From the NCBI GenBank assembly GCA_019116145.1, contig DXCG01000165.1:1-34818 (forward strand): DNA of 34,818 nt, in the 5' to 3' direction. This document shows positions 1 to 8,638 of this stretch, piece by piece. Origin of the DNA: Candidatus Phocaeicola gallistercoris (GTDB lineage Bacteria > Bacteroidota > Bacteroidia > Bacteroidales > Bacteroidaceae). The position numbers and the translations under genes are program-made. Under the pieces are notes generated by a model. The model was not told the origin of the DNA. It saw only the letters and a list, made by a program, of their open reading frames with translations, and ran no database searches. Position 1 is the first letter of the stretch; every line of letters starts with the position of its first letter.

Positions 1-1185
1 CTGCTTACAGATACTGAGTCCGATGCCTGAGCCATTGGATTTAGTCGTGAAAAACGGGATAAAAATACGCTCTATTACCTCAGGAAGAATACCTTCCCCA
101 TTATCGGATACCGTAAATACCAGCCTATCTCCTTTGACAAAGGCATGTACACTGATAGACGGATGAAGCGTATTTTTACAAGCCTCGTCTGCATTCTTCA
201 ACAAATTAATGAAAACTTGTTCCATCTGTGCACGGTCGCACTTCCAATGCAGACTGCTGTTAATACATGAAAAGTGGAACTTCTCATCGGGGAATAACCG
301 TCGTAAGTCATCGAAAAAAGCACAAACCATTACATCTTCTTTTATCGGTTGTGAGATACGTGTCAGCTTTCTGTAATTTTCCACGAAATCAAGTAAACCT
401 TTACTCCGTCGGTGAATCACTTGAATACCTTGCTGAATATATGCCTGCATCCTTTCATCATTCAAATCCCCCCGACACCTTTCATTCAAAGTCTCAGATA
501 AAGAAATAATAGGCGTAATAGAATTCATAATCTCATGAGTCAACACACGTATTAATTTTTGCCATGCATCTATTTCTGTTTGTTCTAATGCATTATGAAT
601 ATTTTTAAGACTAACCAACCAACAGAAATGTTTCTGCAACTGAATTTTTGTAATAGAAGTAGCTAAATCTAAAGGAGCAGGCTGCTCTATCCTGATGATA
701 GGAGAATTTTGTTTCAATAACATAAGAATTTTTTCGGGCAGAACAGACACATTCCCAAATAGCTTTTGAGCCGCATGATTCATCCATTCAATAGAATCGT
801 TCTGAGTAATAACCAATACAGCTGTATCCACTTTATTTAAAAGCTGCTCATAATATTGCAATTTAACTTCTTTGTCAAGTAAATAGGCTTGTTGCTGCTT
901 CAGCACTTCAGACAATTCTTTTACTAGCTGTTGCATCACACGGTCTTTAAAAGGCGAAGTAATAATGTAACCCGCATCATGATATTTCATACACGATGCA
1001 AAGTTTTTCATCAAATACACTTGTTGCATTTGTATCTTATATAAATGATAAGCCATACCCATTACAATGAGTATACATGCAATGGTACAAAACAAAAAAG
1101 AATGTTGATAAAAAGCCATTCCACCGATTGTAATCAAAACAATTCCAATGATATGGGAGATAAGCAAACAAGTATATGTTTTCAT
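1..1185 (-). CDS. Sensor histidine kinase, partial (C-terminus beyond left edge)
   Basis: Missing from the ORF track because it has no stop inside the window; I translated it by eye (395 codons). It autophosphorylates on His and passes phosphate to the response regulator encoded just upstream. Two N-terminal membrane segments (about residues 7-25 and 29-47) are followed by a PAS-like stretch (about 118-145), an H-box with LTHEIMNS (His217), an N-box FINLLKNADEA, and ATP-lid motifs SDNGEGI and FFTTKSNGSGIGLS, after which the sequence leaves the window. There is almost no periplasmic loop between the two membrane helices, so the signal is probably sensed in the membrane or cytoplasm. Its ATG overlaps the regulator's stop (ATGA), so the two are translationally coupled. 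Family membership is certain; the signal is unknown. Confidence 0.95.
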   Translation of the reverse strand, partial: MKTYTCLLISHIIGIVLITIGGMAFYQHSFLFCTIACILIVMGMAYHLYKIQMQQVYLMKNFASCMKYHDAGYIITSPFKDRVMQQLVKELSEVLKQQQAYLLDKEVKLQYYEQLLNKVDTAVLVITQNDSIEWMNHAAQKLFGNVSVLPEKILMLLKQNSPIIRIEQPAPLDLATSITKIQLQKHFCWLVSLKNIHNALEQTEIDAWQKLIRVLTHEIMNSITPIISLSETLNERCRGDLNDERMQAYIQQGIQVIHRRSKGLLDFVENYRKLTRISQPIKEDVMVCAFFDDLRRLFPDEKFHFSCINSSLHWKCDRAQMEQVFINLLKNADEACKNTLHPSISVHAFVKGDRLVFTVSDNGEGILPEVIERIFIPFFTTKSNGSGIGLSICKQ

Positions 1186-2546
1186 AATCCTAATTTTTCT
1201 ATTTTCCGGTAAAGAGAGAATCGGGTTATTCCCAATAAATCGGCAGCCCGGTTTAAATTACCTTCACTCAATTCTATAGCCCGCTTAATTGTTTTTTTCT
1301 CCATATTCTCTAAATTCAAATCTTCCTGAGGCTTTTCTTTAGAGTTTATGCCCGAAAAAAGAAAATCATTGGCTCTCAAAAGCCGGTTTTCACTTAATAT
1401 AACAGCACGCTCCAACATGTGTTGAAGTTCACGCACATTCCCCGGCCATAAATATTTCAAGAGTTTATTCTTCGCTTCCCGTGTAATACCTTGAATATCT
1501 TTCCTATATTTTCGGTTATACAACGTAAGAAAATAATCTGCCAGAAGCAAGATATCTTCTCCTCTTTCCCTTAAAGGAGGAACATGTAACTCGATCGTAT
1601 TGATACGATACAATAAATCTTGCCTGAAAGCACCTTCGGAAATTAATTGGGCTATATTGGCATTGGTCGCACAAATCAATCGCACATCAATATTAATCGG
1701 CTCTAACGACCCCAATCTCGTTATCTGTTTTTTTTCGATCGCAGTCAACAATTTTGCTTGCATCGGCATAGAAAGATTCCCTATCTCATCTAAAAACAAC
1801 GTTCCTCCCGAAGCAATTTCCATACGTCCCGGTTTTGCTTTTCTTGCATCGGTAAACGCCCCTTTCTCATACCCGAACAATTCACTTTCAAACAATTGTT
1901 CAGGTATACTCCCTACATCTATTGAAATATAAGGTGCATTACAACGTTTAGAATACTGTTTCAACATATGTGCTATAAGGTCTTTCCCTGTTCCATTTTC
2001 TCCTAAAATCAAAATATTAGCATCAGTATCGGATAATTTATAAATGGTATCTTTTATATGTTGAATAGCCGGAGAATTACCTATAAAATTTATATTATTT
2101 TCGTCTGCCTTCAATGCAGAAACCTCTTCTTTCAACCGAATGATTTCTTTATGCGACCGGCTTAAATTTATTGCAGATGAAAGTGTAGCCAATAACTTTT
2201 CTTTTTCCCATGGCTTAGAGACAAAATCGGTTGCACCTGCTTTTATAGCCCTTACTGCCTTTTCAGTATCAGCATATGCTGTCATAAAGACAACAATTGC
2301 CTGTGGATCGATAGACAAAATATGTTCAAGATACCCGAAACCTTCTTCTCCATTCATTGCATCTCGCTGGAAATTCATATCAAGCAAAATAACATCCGGC
2401 TGTAATTGCTTCATAAAATACTCAATTCGCGAAGGCAAAGTAGTAACCTTTACCTTTTCGACATAAGGTTCCAACAAGAAATGAAGAGCGAATAAAATGT
2501 CTTCATTATCGTCTACAATCAGTATTTTCCCTTTCTTATTAACCAT
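1182..2546 (-). CDS. Sigma-54-dependent response regulator (NtrC family)
   Basis: Transcription activator with three domains: receiver (about residues 6-125, phospho-acceptor Asp56 in VILLDMN), AAA+ ATPase (about 150-380) with Walker A GENGTGKD, sigma-54 contact loop GAFTDA (GAFTGA in the classical proteins; Phe and Thr kept) and Walker B GGTLFLDEIG, then a Fis-type helix-turn-helix ending ITRFSLYRKIEKLGL. The track starts at a TTG (2567); the ATG at 2546 (MVNKKGKILIVDD) is preferred because it gives a normal receiver N-terminus, making 454 aa. It is the first gene of a minus-strand pair with the sensor kinase. It lies divergent to the exporter operon, whose upstream region carries two dyads and a -24/-12-like element, so that operon is its likely target. 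Confidence 0.95.
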   Translation of the reverse strand: MVNKKGKILIVDDNEDILFALHFLLEPYVEKVKVTTLPSRIEYFMKQLQPDVILLDMNFQRDAMNGEEGFGYLEHILSIDPQAIVVFMTAYADTEKAVRAIKAGATDFVSKPWEKEKLLATLSSAINLSRSHKEIIRLKEEVSALKADENNINFIGNSPAIQHIKDTIYKLSDTDANILILGENGTGKDLIAHMLKQYSKRCNAPYISIDVGSIPEQLFESELFGYEKGAFTDARKAKPGRMEIASGGTLFLDEIGNLSMPMQAKLLTAIEKKQITRLGSLEPINIDVRLICATNANIAQLISEGAFRQDLLYRINTIELHVPPLRERGEDILLLADYFLTLYNRKYRKDIQGITREAKNKLLKYLWPGNVRELQHMLERAVILSENRLLRANDFLFSGINSKEKPQEDLNLENMEKKTIKRAIELSEGNLNRAADLLGITRFSLYRKIEKLGL

Positions 2547-2585
2547 ATCCAAAGCTACGTTGTACAACAGATTCTATAGATATGG

Positions 2586-2593
2586 CAAAGATA
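2586..2593 (-). promoter_or_regulatory. Probable promoter -7 box of the two-component operon
   Basis: On the minus strand the sequence reads TATCTTTG, a perfect match to the Bacteroidota -7 consensus TAnnTTTG, about 40 bases before the ATG at 2546. No good TTTG -33 box sits at the expected spacing. The nearest dyad (2617-2630) lies where an activator or autoregulator could act on it. Confidence 0.5.
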
Positions 2594-2616
2594 AATTATT
2601 TATCGATAACCTGTAC

Positions 2617-2651
2617 GTGCGATTTAGCACCTATTTTGTGCGGTATTGCAC
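2617..2651. promoter_or_regulatory. Tandem 14-bp dyads, probable activator binding sites
   Basis: Two inverted repeats, GTGCGATTTAGCAC (2617-2630) and GTGCGGTATTGCAC (2638-2651), share the form GTGCG-N4-GCAC. Their centres are exactly 21 bp apart, two turns of the helix, as expected for two activator dimers on one face. A weaker half-site (ATTTAGCA) follows near 2668-2675. They lie about 110 and 89 bases upstream of the predicted sigma-54 start site of the exporter operon, the usual distance for enhancer sites. Binding by the neighbouring NtrC-type regulator is inference. Confidence 0.6.
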
Positions 2652-2707
2652 TCCATCAGCCTCACTCATTTAGCAATAACATCCTGACACACAAAGCATT
2701 GAATAAA

Positions 2708-2722
2708 TGGCATAATTATTGA
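2708..2722 (+). promoter_or_regulatory. Sigma-54-like (-24/-12) promoter of the exporter operon
   Basis: TGGCATAATTATTGA resembles the consensus TGGCAC-N5-TTGC. The GG and the -12 pair have the required 10-base separation, but the -12 reads GA instead of GC. The start site would be near 2733, about 14 bases before the first ATG of the TolC-like gene. No TAnnTTTG box was seen nearby. An NtrC-type activator next door supports it; the imperfect -12 keeps confidence moderate. Confidence 0.5.
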
Positions 2723-2746
2723 TATATAATCAGCACTTTAAAATGC

Positions 2747-4240
2747 ATGATAATGAAAATAAAAGAAAGATACTATTTGTTCCTTTTAATGATTGCACTT
2801 CCCATCAGAGGAATAGCACAAGAAACTTTAGCACTATCGCTAAATCAAGCCATACATTTAGCGCAAAAATTTTCACCTGAAGCACAAGCTGCCAGACATA
2901 CTTATCTTGCAGCTTACTGGAACTACCGATCTTTTCGGGCAAACTATTTACCAATCGTTTCTTTAAGCAGTACACCATCGTTAAACAGACAAATAAACCG
3001 CATCACTCAATCGGATGGGACTGTATTGTTCTTACGGCAGAATCAGTTGAATACAGATGTCAATCTATCTGTAAGTCAGAATATTTGGTTTACAGGAGGC
3101 AACCTATTTGTACAAACTTCAACACAACGTATGGATGAATTAGAGAACAAAGTAACATCGTATAATACCTTACCAGTTTCAATAGGCTATCAACAAACCC
3201 TTTTTGGGTATAACTCTTTGAAATGGGATCGTCGCATTGAACCTGTACGCTTTCGGGAAGCTAAAAAAACGTATGCAGAAACATTGGAACTGATTGCCTC
3301 GAAAACTTGTGAACTATTCTTTTCATTAGCGACAGCTCAAACCAATTTAGAGATATCAAAAGCCAATTATGCCTCGGCCGATACTCTCTATCGGTATGCA
3401 AAAGGGCGTTATGGCATTGGTAATATTACGGAAAATGAAATGCTTCAATTGGAAATCAACAAATTGAACGAAGAAACCAATATGATGAAAGCCAATATAG
3501 AAGTAGAAGAAGCGATGCTAACCTTCCGGTCTTTTTTAGGCATCCGGGAAAATAAATCTATCACCGTTTTACTGAATGATAGTATTTTTTCATTCGAAGT
3601 CCCATTAGACATTGCTTTAAAGCAAGCATATACACATAGCCCAGACATAGAAATGTACCAACGCTTAAAGTTGGAAAGCCACAGCCAACTGGCTTCTGCA
3701 CGTGCCAACCGAGGGTTAAAAGCCGATCTTTACCTCCAATTTGGATTGTCGCAGACAGCCAATCGATTAAAAGACTCATATCATAATCCATTAGACCAAC
3801 AATATGTAAGCCTATCGATTGTTCTTCCTTTATTGGATTGGGGAAGAGGGAAAGGAAAAGTACGTGTTGCCAAATCGAATGTTGAATTAGTAAAAACCCA
3901 AGTAAACCAAGGTGTTAACGATTTTGAGCTGAACCTCCGTAAAATGGTGCGCCAGTTTAACTTACAAGCCTCTCAAGTAAAAGTGGCTTTAAAAACCGAT
4001 GAAACAGCACATCGGCGCTATAACGTTGCGCGAAAACTATACTTAATGGGTGAATCTGACATACTCGATTTGAACGCAGCGACCAATGAAAAAGATGTAG
4101 CCAAGCGCAATCATATAGAGGCATTGAAAGCCTATTGGACATTATATTTTGGTTTACGAAGCATTACACAATATGATTTTCAAACCCATCGCCCTTTGAC
4201 AGAAAATTTACCAGACATAGATCATTTACTTAACAATTAA
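2747..4240 (+). CDS. TolC-family outer-membrane efflux protein
   Basis: 497 aa. It forms the outer-membrane duct and periplasmic tunnel through which the inner-membrane ABC pump exports substrate. A signal peptide is visible (LFLLMIALPIRGIAQ, cleavage after about residue 25). The rest shows the TolC pattern: two similar halves of long amphipathic helices (for example around ETLELIASKTCELFFSLA and later MVRQFNLQASQVKVAL) with short strand segments such as DVNLSVSQNIWFTGG between them. Length is usual for the family. Two in-frame ATGs (2747 and 2753) are possible starts; either leaves the signal peptide intact. First gene of a five-gene unit, 11 bases before the adaptor gene, and probably driven by the sigma-54-like promoter just upstream. 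Substrate unknown. Confidence 0.93.
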   Translation: MIMKIKERYYLFLLMIALPIRGIAQETLALSLNQAIHLAQKFSPEAQAARHTYLAAYWNYRSFRANYLPIVSLSSTPSLNRQINRITQSDGTVLFLRQNQLNTDVNLSVSQNIWFTGGNLFVQTSTQRMDELENKVTSYNTLPVSIGYQQTLFGYNSLKWDRRIEPVRFREAKKTYAETLELIASKTCELFFSLATAQTNLEISKANYASADTLYRYAKGRYGIGNITENEMLQLEINKLNEETNMMKANIEVEEAMLTFRSFLGIRENKSITVLLNDSIFSFEVPLDIALKQAYTHSPDIEMYQRLKLESHSQLASARANRGLKADLYLQFGLSQTANRLKDSYHNPLDQQYVSLSIVLPLLDWGRGKGKVRVAKSNVELVKTQVNQGVNDFELNLRKMVRQFNLQASQVKVALKTDETAHRRYNVARKLYLMGESDILDLNAATNEKDVAKRNHIEALKAYWTLYFGLRSITQYDFQTHRPLTENLPDIDHLLNN

Positions 4241-4251
4241 AAACAAAAGTT

Positions 4252-5502
4252 ATGGACATCATACGAAAGAAAAAACCATGGTATTTCAAATATCGATATT
4301 ACCTAATACTTGGTACAATTTTATTGGTTGGATTCATTTACTTAATAATACTTGCATTAGGTCCTTCACGCATATATATAGACACAGATAAGGTACAAAT
4401 AGCAGAAGTTCGTTATGGCGATTTTGTAGAATATGTCGATGTAGAAGGTATTGTCCAGCCCATTTTTACATTAATGGTCAATGCAGATGAAGAAGGAAAC
4501 ATTGAACGCATCGTCGCAGAAGAAGGAGGTTTGCTGAACAAAGGAGATACGATTTTGACTTTGACTAACCGAAATTTAATGCACGAAATAGAAGACCAGC
4601 GTGACGAGTGGAATAAGCAACGCATTTCTTTTCAGGAAAAACAATTGGAAATGGAGCAAAAAAGTCTAACACTAAAACAACAAATGTTAGAAGCTACTTA
4701 TGAACTAAAAAAGGTTGAAAAAAATTATGCACTCGAAAAAGAAGAATTCTCTATGGGAATTCGAAGTAAAGCGCAATTAGAAGTGGCAAAAGATGAATAT
4801 CAATATAAAACAGCTTCGACCAATTTGAAGATACAAAGTTTACAGAGCGATTCGGCAATGACTATTGTCAGAAAAGAATTGCTTCGCAACGACTATAATC
4901 GAGAACAGAAAAAATGGGAACGTTATCTTCAACGAACAGGCAATTTAGTTGTCCGGGCACCGATAGATGGTCAACTAAGTTTGATAAAAGTCATTCCGGG
5001 ACAGCGCGTCAATGCAGGAGAAAACGTTGCTGAAATCAAGATATTGTCACAATTCAAAGTCCATGCTTTATTAAGTGAATATTATATCGACCGTGTCACG
5101 ACAGGTCTCCCTGCCACCATCTCCTATCAAGGGAAACAGTTTACACTAAAAGTAAGCAGGGTTGTCCCGGAAGTAAAAGACCGGATGTTTGAAGTCGATT
5201 TAATATTCACAAGTGAAATGCCGGAAAACGTTCGCTTAGGAAAAAGTTTCCGCGTACAAATAGAATTGGGACAACCGGAACAAGCCATTATTATTCCTCG
5301 CGGGAACTTTTATCAGGAGACCGGCGGCAAATGGATTTATAAACTGACAGCCGATAAAAGCCGGGCAAAACGTGTTCCTTTGACCATCGGACGCCAAAAC
5401 CCACAACAATATGAAATAATGGAAGGTTTAAGTCTCGGCGATTGGGTTATTACAACAGGATATGATACTTTTGGAGATGTGGAAGAATTGATCATAAAAT
5501 AA
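4252..5502 (+). CDS. HlyD/MacA-type periplasmic adaptor subunit
   Basis: 416 aa. Bridges the inner-membrane ABC permeases and the TolC-like duct. One N-terminal membrane anchor (about residues 15-35, YYLILGTILLVGFIYLIIL) follows a basic start. A lipoyl half-motif (NADEEGNIERIVAEEGG, about 80-100) precedes a long charged coiled-coil hairpin (about 120-225, rich in Gln, Glu and Lys), the second lipoyl half (VRAPIDGQLSLIKVIPGQRV), and a beta-barrel and membrane-proximal region ending near ITTGYDTFGDVEELI. Its place between tolC and the FtsX-like permease matches MacAB-TolC style systems. There is no lipobox, so it is a transmembrane rather than a lipid-anchored adaptor. Confidence 0.93.
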   Translation: MDIIRKKKPWYFKYRYYLILGTILLVGFIYLIILALGPSRIYIDTDKVQIAEVRYGDFVEYVDVEGIVQPIFTLMVNADEEGNIERIVAEEGGLLNKGDTILTLTNRNLMHEIEDQRDEWNKQRISFQEKQLEMEQKSLTLKQQMLEATYELKKVEKNYALEKEEFSMGIRSKAQLEVAKDEYQYKTASTNLKIQSLQSDSAMTIVRKELLRNDYNREQKKWERYLQRTGNLVVRAPIDGQLSLIKVIPGQRVNAGENVAEIKILSQFKVHALLSEYYIDRVTTGLPATISYQGKQFTLKVSRVVPEVKDRMFEVDLIFTSEMPENVRLGKSFRVQIELGQPEQAIIIPRGNFYQETGGKWIYKLTADKSRAKRVPLTIGRQNPQQYEIMEGLSLGDWVITTGYDTFGDVEELIIK

Positions 5503-5524
5503 CCTGTAAAACGACCCAAAAGGT

Positions 5525-5535
5525 CTTGATGTTTT
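5525..5535 (+). repeat. CTTGATGTTTT intergenic word, copy 1 (11 of 12 bases)
   Basis: Lies 22 bases after the adaptor stop and 40 bases before the permease ATG; the next base is G instead of T. Confidence 0.4.
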
Positions 5536-5575
5536 GTTTAAGATATTAGCATGTTTTAAAAAAAGACGAAGAAAA

Positions 5576-7882
5576 ATGATAACACATTATTTGAAAGTTG
5601 CTTTACGCAATCTGTTGAAGCATAAAACCCACAGCCTTATTTCTGCACTTTGTTTAGCAATAGGAATTGTAGCATTCAGTTTAACTTATTTATTTGTCAC
5701 CAGCATGTCGACATCCCGCCATCTGCCAAATTATGAACATCGTGCCAGTTTATGGTGGCAACGGGGCGATGAAACCAGAGGTGCTTTCACATCCGACGAT
5801 TTGAATATGCTTTCTTTACGTTTATCCGACTGGATGGATACTTTATCGGCATATTCTTCCATAGGAAAAACAGAAGTTGATGTAATAACCCAAGAAGGCA
5901 TGAATATGCCATATCAAATAGATTACCGGTTGGTAAACAAAGAGTTCTATTCATTTTATAATATGGAATTACTTTATGGTCCACAATTACCGGTAAGACC
6001 CGATGAAATCGTCATTACCCAAACGTTTGCCGATAAAATGTTAAACAAAGAGAGTCCCATCGGGAAAATAGTACAATTAACATCACTCACCCCGGATAAC
6101 GGAATAACCAACTACAAAATTGTAAATGTTGTTTCTGCAATACCGGACGATATCATTACCGACATAGATTGTTTTTTCCCATTGGAAATGGACAAGAACT
6201 GCAGCATTTCACTGAATGCTTATATAACTTCCGATGAGACAGTGAGCCAAGTTAACCAAGCGTTGAAGAAAGTTGTATGGGAACAAGATGGAGAATCTGC
6301 ATTTCCACAAGTAACTCTATGGATTGATCAAGACCGAATGAGAAATACAAGCTATGCACAATTCATATTTTTGTTTTGTGGTTCTCTGATTTTAATATCC
6401 AGTTTAATCAATTTCTTGAAGTTCACTTTTCAAATGTTCTATGCCCGCCAGCATGAATTAGCTTTACGCAAATGTGTAGGTTCGAATACAAAAGGATTAT
6501 TTCTATTACTTTTCGCAGAAGTATTCCTTATGCTCTCGTTTGCATTTGTATTATCACTCATTGTGGCAGAAGTACTTGTTTCTTTTGCAAAAATCTATCT
6601 TCCAGATACCGGCATGGGCTGGCTAAGCCTGGCAGAAAGCTACAAAATACAATTTTCCATCTATATTTTTATGCTGTTCGTTTGTCTGTTTTTGATTATC
6701 TATCCTATCTGGCGTGTACATAAGGTCAGCATAATCAACCAACTTCATATTCATACACGAAAGCATCTTTTCCGTTCATTCATGATTGGCCTGCAATTGG
6801 TTATTTCATTCTTCTTTTTAGGTGGCATTTTTATCGTCCACTTATCGTACAATGAATTATTGGGAAACCGCTATGAGCCTTTAAACAAATCGGAAGAAAA
6901 ACAAATCATAACAATCGACATGAGTACACAACGCATACGCGATAATTGGGATGCCATACGTGCAGAAATCGGCGAATTACCTGAAATTGTAGAATATGCA
7001 TCTATTGGTAACGAAGGATTCAACAGTCTGTTTTCTTATACTTACATACCTTATTCAAAACCAGACGGGTCGACTATGCGGCTTGCTGTGGGAAGAGGTT
7101 CTTCAAATTATTTCGACTTCTTTCATATCCCTATGAAAGGGAAAGCGGTTGCCAACGACAATGATAATTACGTATATATAAATAAAAACGTTGCTGATTC
7201 GCTATCAAAAGAAAACATGCAAGGAAACATTATATTGGATGGGAAACAATATCAGATAGCCGGCGTTTATGAAAACTTATATAATGATATAACCGTGGGA
7301 AGCTTGCCATCCGAATCGGTCTTTTTCCCTACCCATGACATTGGTATTTATTTGCTGAAAGTCAGCCCGTCGCATAATACCGACCAAGTAAAAAAGAAAG
7401 TTGAAGCTATTTGCAGGAAATATGTACCCCAAACCTTACCTTTAAATATTTCCACATTAAACAATAAACAAAAGACTATTTATGCATTAATGTATGCATT
7501 CGAATTGGGTATATGGATATTGGCAATAGTCAGTCTGCTATTAGTTTCATTAAGTATTTATTCATCAATATCGATGGATGCGGTACAACGTCAGAAAGAA
7601 GTTGCTATTCGGAAAATTAATGGCGCACGCCCTTCCGATATAGCGATGCAGTTTGCTAAATTATATATTTTGCTGTTTCTGATTGCCTTTATATTAGCTT
7701 ATCCTATATTGAGACTGGCAATGATTGCTTCATTGGAAGGCTCTTTAACCCAATCGGTATACGGTTGGGAATGGGGAGTCATGCTTTTTATTGTTATCGC
7801 TTCAGTAATTGCCATTTCCACAGCATGGCAAATCAAACGAATCATGAGGTTGAATCCGGCTGATGTGATACGAAAAGAATAA
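5576..7882 (+). CDS. ABC transporter permease, FtsX/MacB-like (first of two)
   Basis: The track begins at a TTG (5534). I chose the ATG at 5576 because MITHYLKVALRNLLKHK matches the start of the sister permease MIIHYLKVAWRNLWKHK; this gives 768 aa. Architecture: one membrane helix (about residues 19-42), a periplasmic MacB-type core (about 43-265), three helices plus a linker helix in the middle, a second periplasmic domain, and a C-terminal FtsX block of three helices ending NPADVIRKE. The motif RQKEVAIRKINGARPSDI is the coupling region that meets the ATPase. These pumps usually do not move substrate across the inner membrane but drive export of periplasmic or membrane-embedded cargo by mechanotransmission. 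The ATPase gene follows 60 bases later. Confidence 0.9.
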   Translation: MITHYLKVALRNLLKHKTHSLISALCLAIGIVAFSLTYLFVTSMSTSRHLPNYEHRASLWWQRGDETRGAFTSDDLNMLSLRLSDWMDTLSAYSSIGKTEVDVITQEGMNMPYQIDYRLVNKEFYSFYNMELLYGPQLPVRPDEIVITQTFADKMLNKESPIGKIVQLTSLTPDNGITNYKIVNVVSAIPDDIITDIDCFFPLEMDKNCSISLNAYITSDETVSQVNQALKKVVWEQDGESAFPQVTLWIDQDRMRNTSYAQFIFLFCGSLILISSLINFLKFTFQMFYARQHELALRKCVGSNTKGLFLLLFAEVFLMLSFAFVLSLIVAEVLVSFAKIYLPDTGMGWLSLAESYKIQFSIYIFMLFVCLFLIIYPIWRVHKVSIINQLHIHTRKHLFRSFMIGLQLVISFFFLGGIFIVHLSYNELLGNRYEPLNKSEEKQIITIDMSTQRIRDNWDAIRAEIGELPEIVEYASIGNEGFNSLFSYTYIPYSKPDGSTMRLAVGRGSSNYFDFFHIPMKGKAVANDNDNYVYINKNVADSLSKENMQGNIILDGKQYQIAGVYENLYNDITVGSLPSESVFFPTHDIGIYLLKVSPSHNTDQVKKKVEAICRKYVPQTLPLNISTLNNKQKTIYALMYAFELGIWILAIVSLLLVSLSIYSSISMDAVQRQKEVAIRKINGARPSDIAMQFAKLYILLFLIAFILAYPILRLAMIASLEGSLTQSVYGWEWGVMLFIVIASVIAISTAWQIKRIMRLNPADVIRKE

Positions 7883-7942
7883 TTTATTTACACTATTATA
7901 AGCAAAATTCATAGAAATAAAAATTAAACAAACTACAGTATT

Positions 7943-8617
7943 ATGATTAAAACAGTCAATTTACAAAAAGTGTTCTATACCGACGAGATAGAAACATTAG
8001 CTTTAAACAATGTGAATATAAATGTGGAAAAAGGAGAATTCGTAGCTATTATGGGTCCTTCGGGATGTGGTAAATCTACTTTGCTGAACATCCTTGGGTT
8101 ATTAGACAATCCGACCCATGGCGAATATTATTTGAACGGAACAGAAGTATCGAAATATGTCGAATCGCAACGCACTTCCCTCCGCAAAGGTATCATTGGT
8201 TTTGTATTCCAAAGTTTTAATCTTATTGACGAACTGAATGTATATGAAAACATCGAACTACCACTTCTTTACATGGGAGTACCGACATCTGAACGTAAAC
8301 GTAAGATAGAAGATGTAATGAACCGTATGGCTATTGCACACCGGGCAAAACACTTTCCCCAACAATTATCCGGCGGACAGCAGCAACGTGTTGCCATAGC
8401 TCGTGCTGTTGTCACTAATCCACAATTGATTTTAGCAGATGAACCAACCGGAAACTTAGACTCAAAAAATGGTCGAGAGGTCATGGAACTCCTGACCGAA
8501 CTGAACAAAGAAGGTACAACGATTGTAATGGTAACACATTCGCAACATGATGCCGGTTATGCAAACCGCATCATCAATTTGTTCGACGGTGAAGTTGTCA
8601 CAGAAGTTACAATATAA
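7943..8617 (+). CDS. ABC transporter ATP-binding protein (LolD/MacB type)
   Basis: 224 aa, a complete single nucleotide-binding domain: Walker A GPSGCGKST (about residues 38-46), Q-loop in FVFQSFNLI, signature LSGGQQQR, Walker B LILADEPTGNLDS, and H-loop VMVTHSQHD. Length and motifs are those of the LolD/MacB/FtsE group that works with FtsX-like permeases. It lies between two permease genes and is the only ATPase of the operon, so it presumably powers a heterodimer of the two. Not fused to a permease, unlike MacB. Confidence 0.95.
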   Translation: MIKTVNLQKVFYTDEIETLALNNVNINVEKGEFVAIMGPSGCGKSTLLNILGLLDNPTHGEYYLNGTEVSKYVESQRTSLRKGIIGFVFQSFNLIDELNVYENIELPLLYMGVPTSERKRKIEDVMNRMAIAHRAKHFPQQLSGGQQQRVAIARAVVTNPQLILADEPTGNLDSKNGREVMELLTELNKEGTTIVMVTHSQHDAGYANRIINLFDGEVVTEVTI

Positions 8618-8638
8618 TTTAAACCCAGATTTACAAAA

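Noticed and set aside
267-509. 80-aa plus-strand ORF near the left edge
   Set aside because: Antisense to the histidine kinase, whose H-box and neighbouring helices are encoded on the other strand.
2140-2466. ORF track entries opposite the response regulator (also 1600-1932)
   Set aside because: Shadows of the well-supported minus-strand regulator; no motifs of their own.
5513-5525. GACC-CAAAA-GGTC hairpin between the adaptor and the first permease
   Set aside because: Only four base pairs and no U-run; too weak to call an attenuator or terminator.
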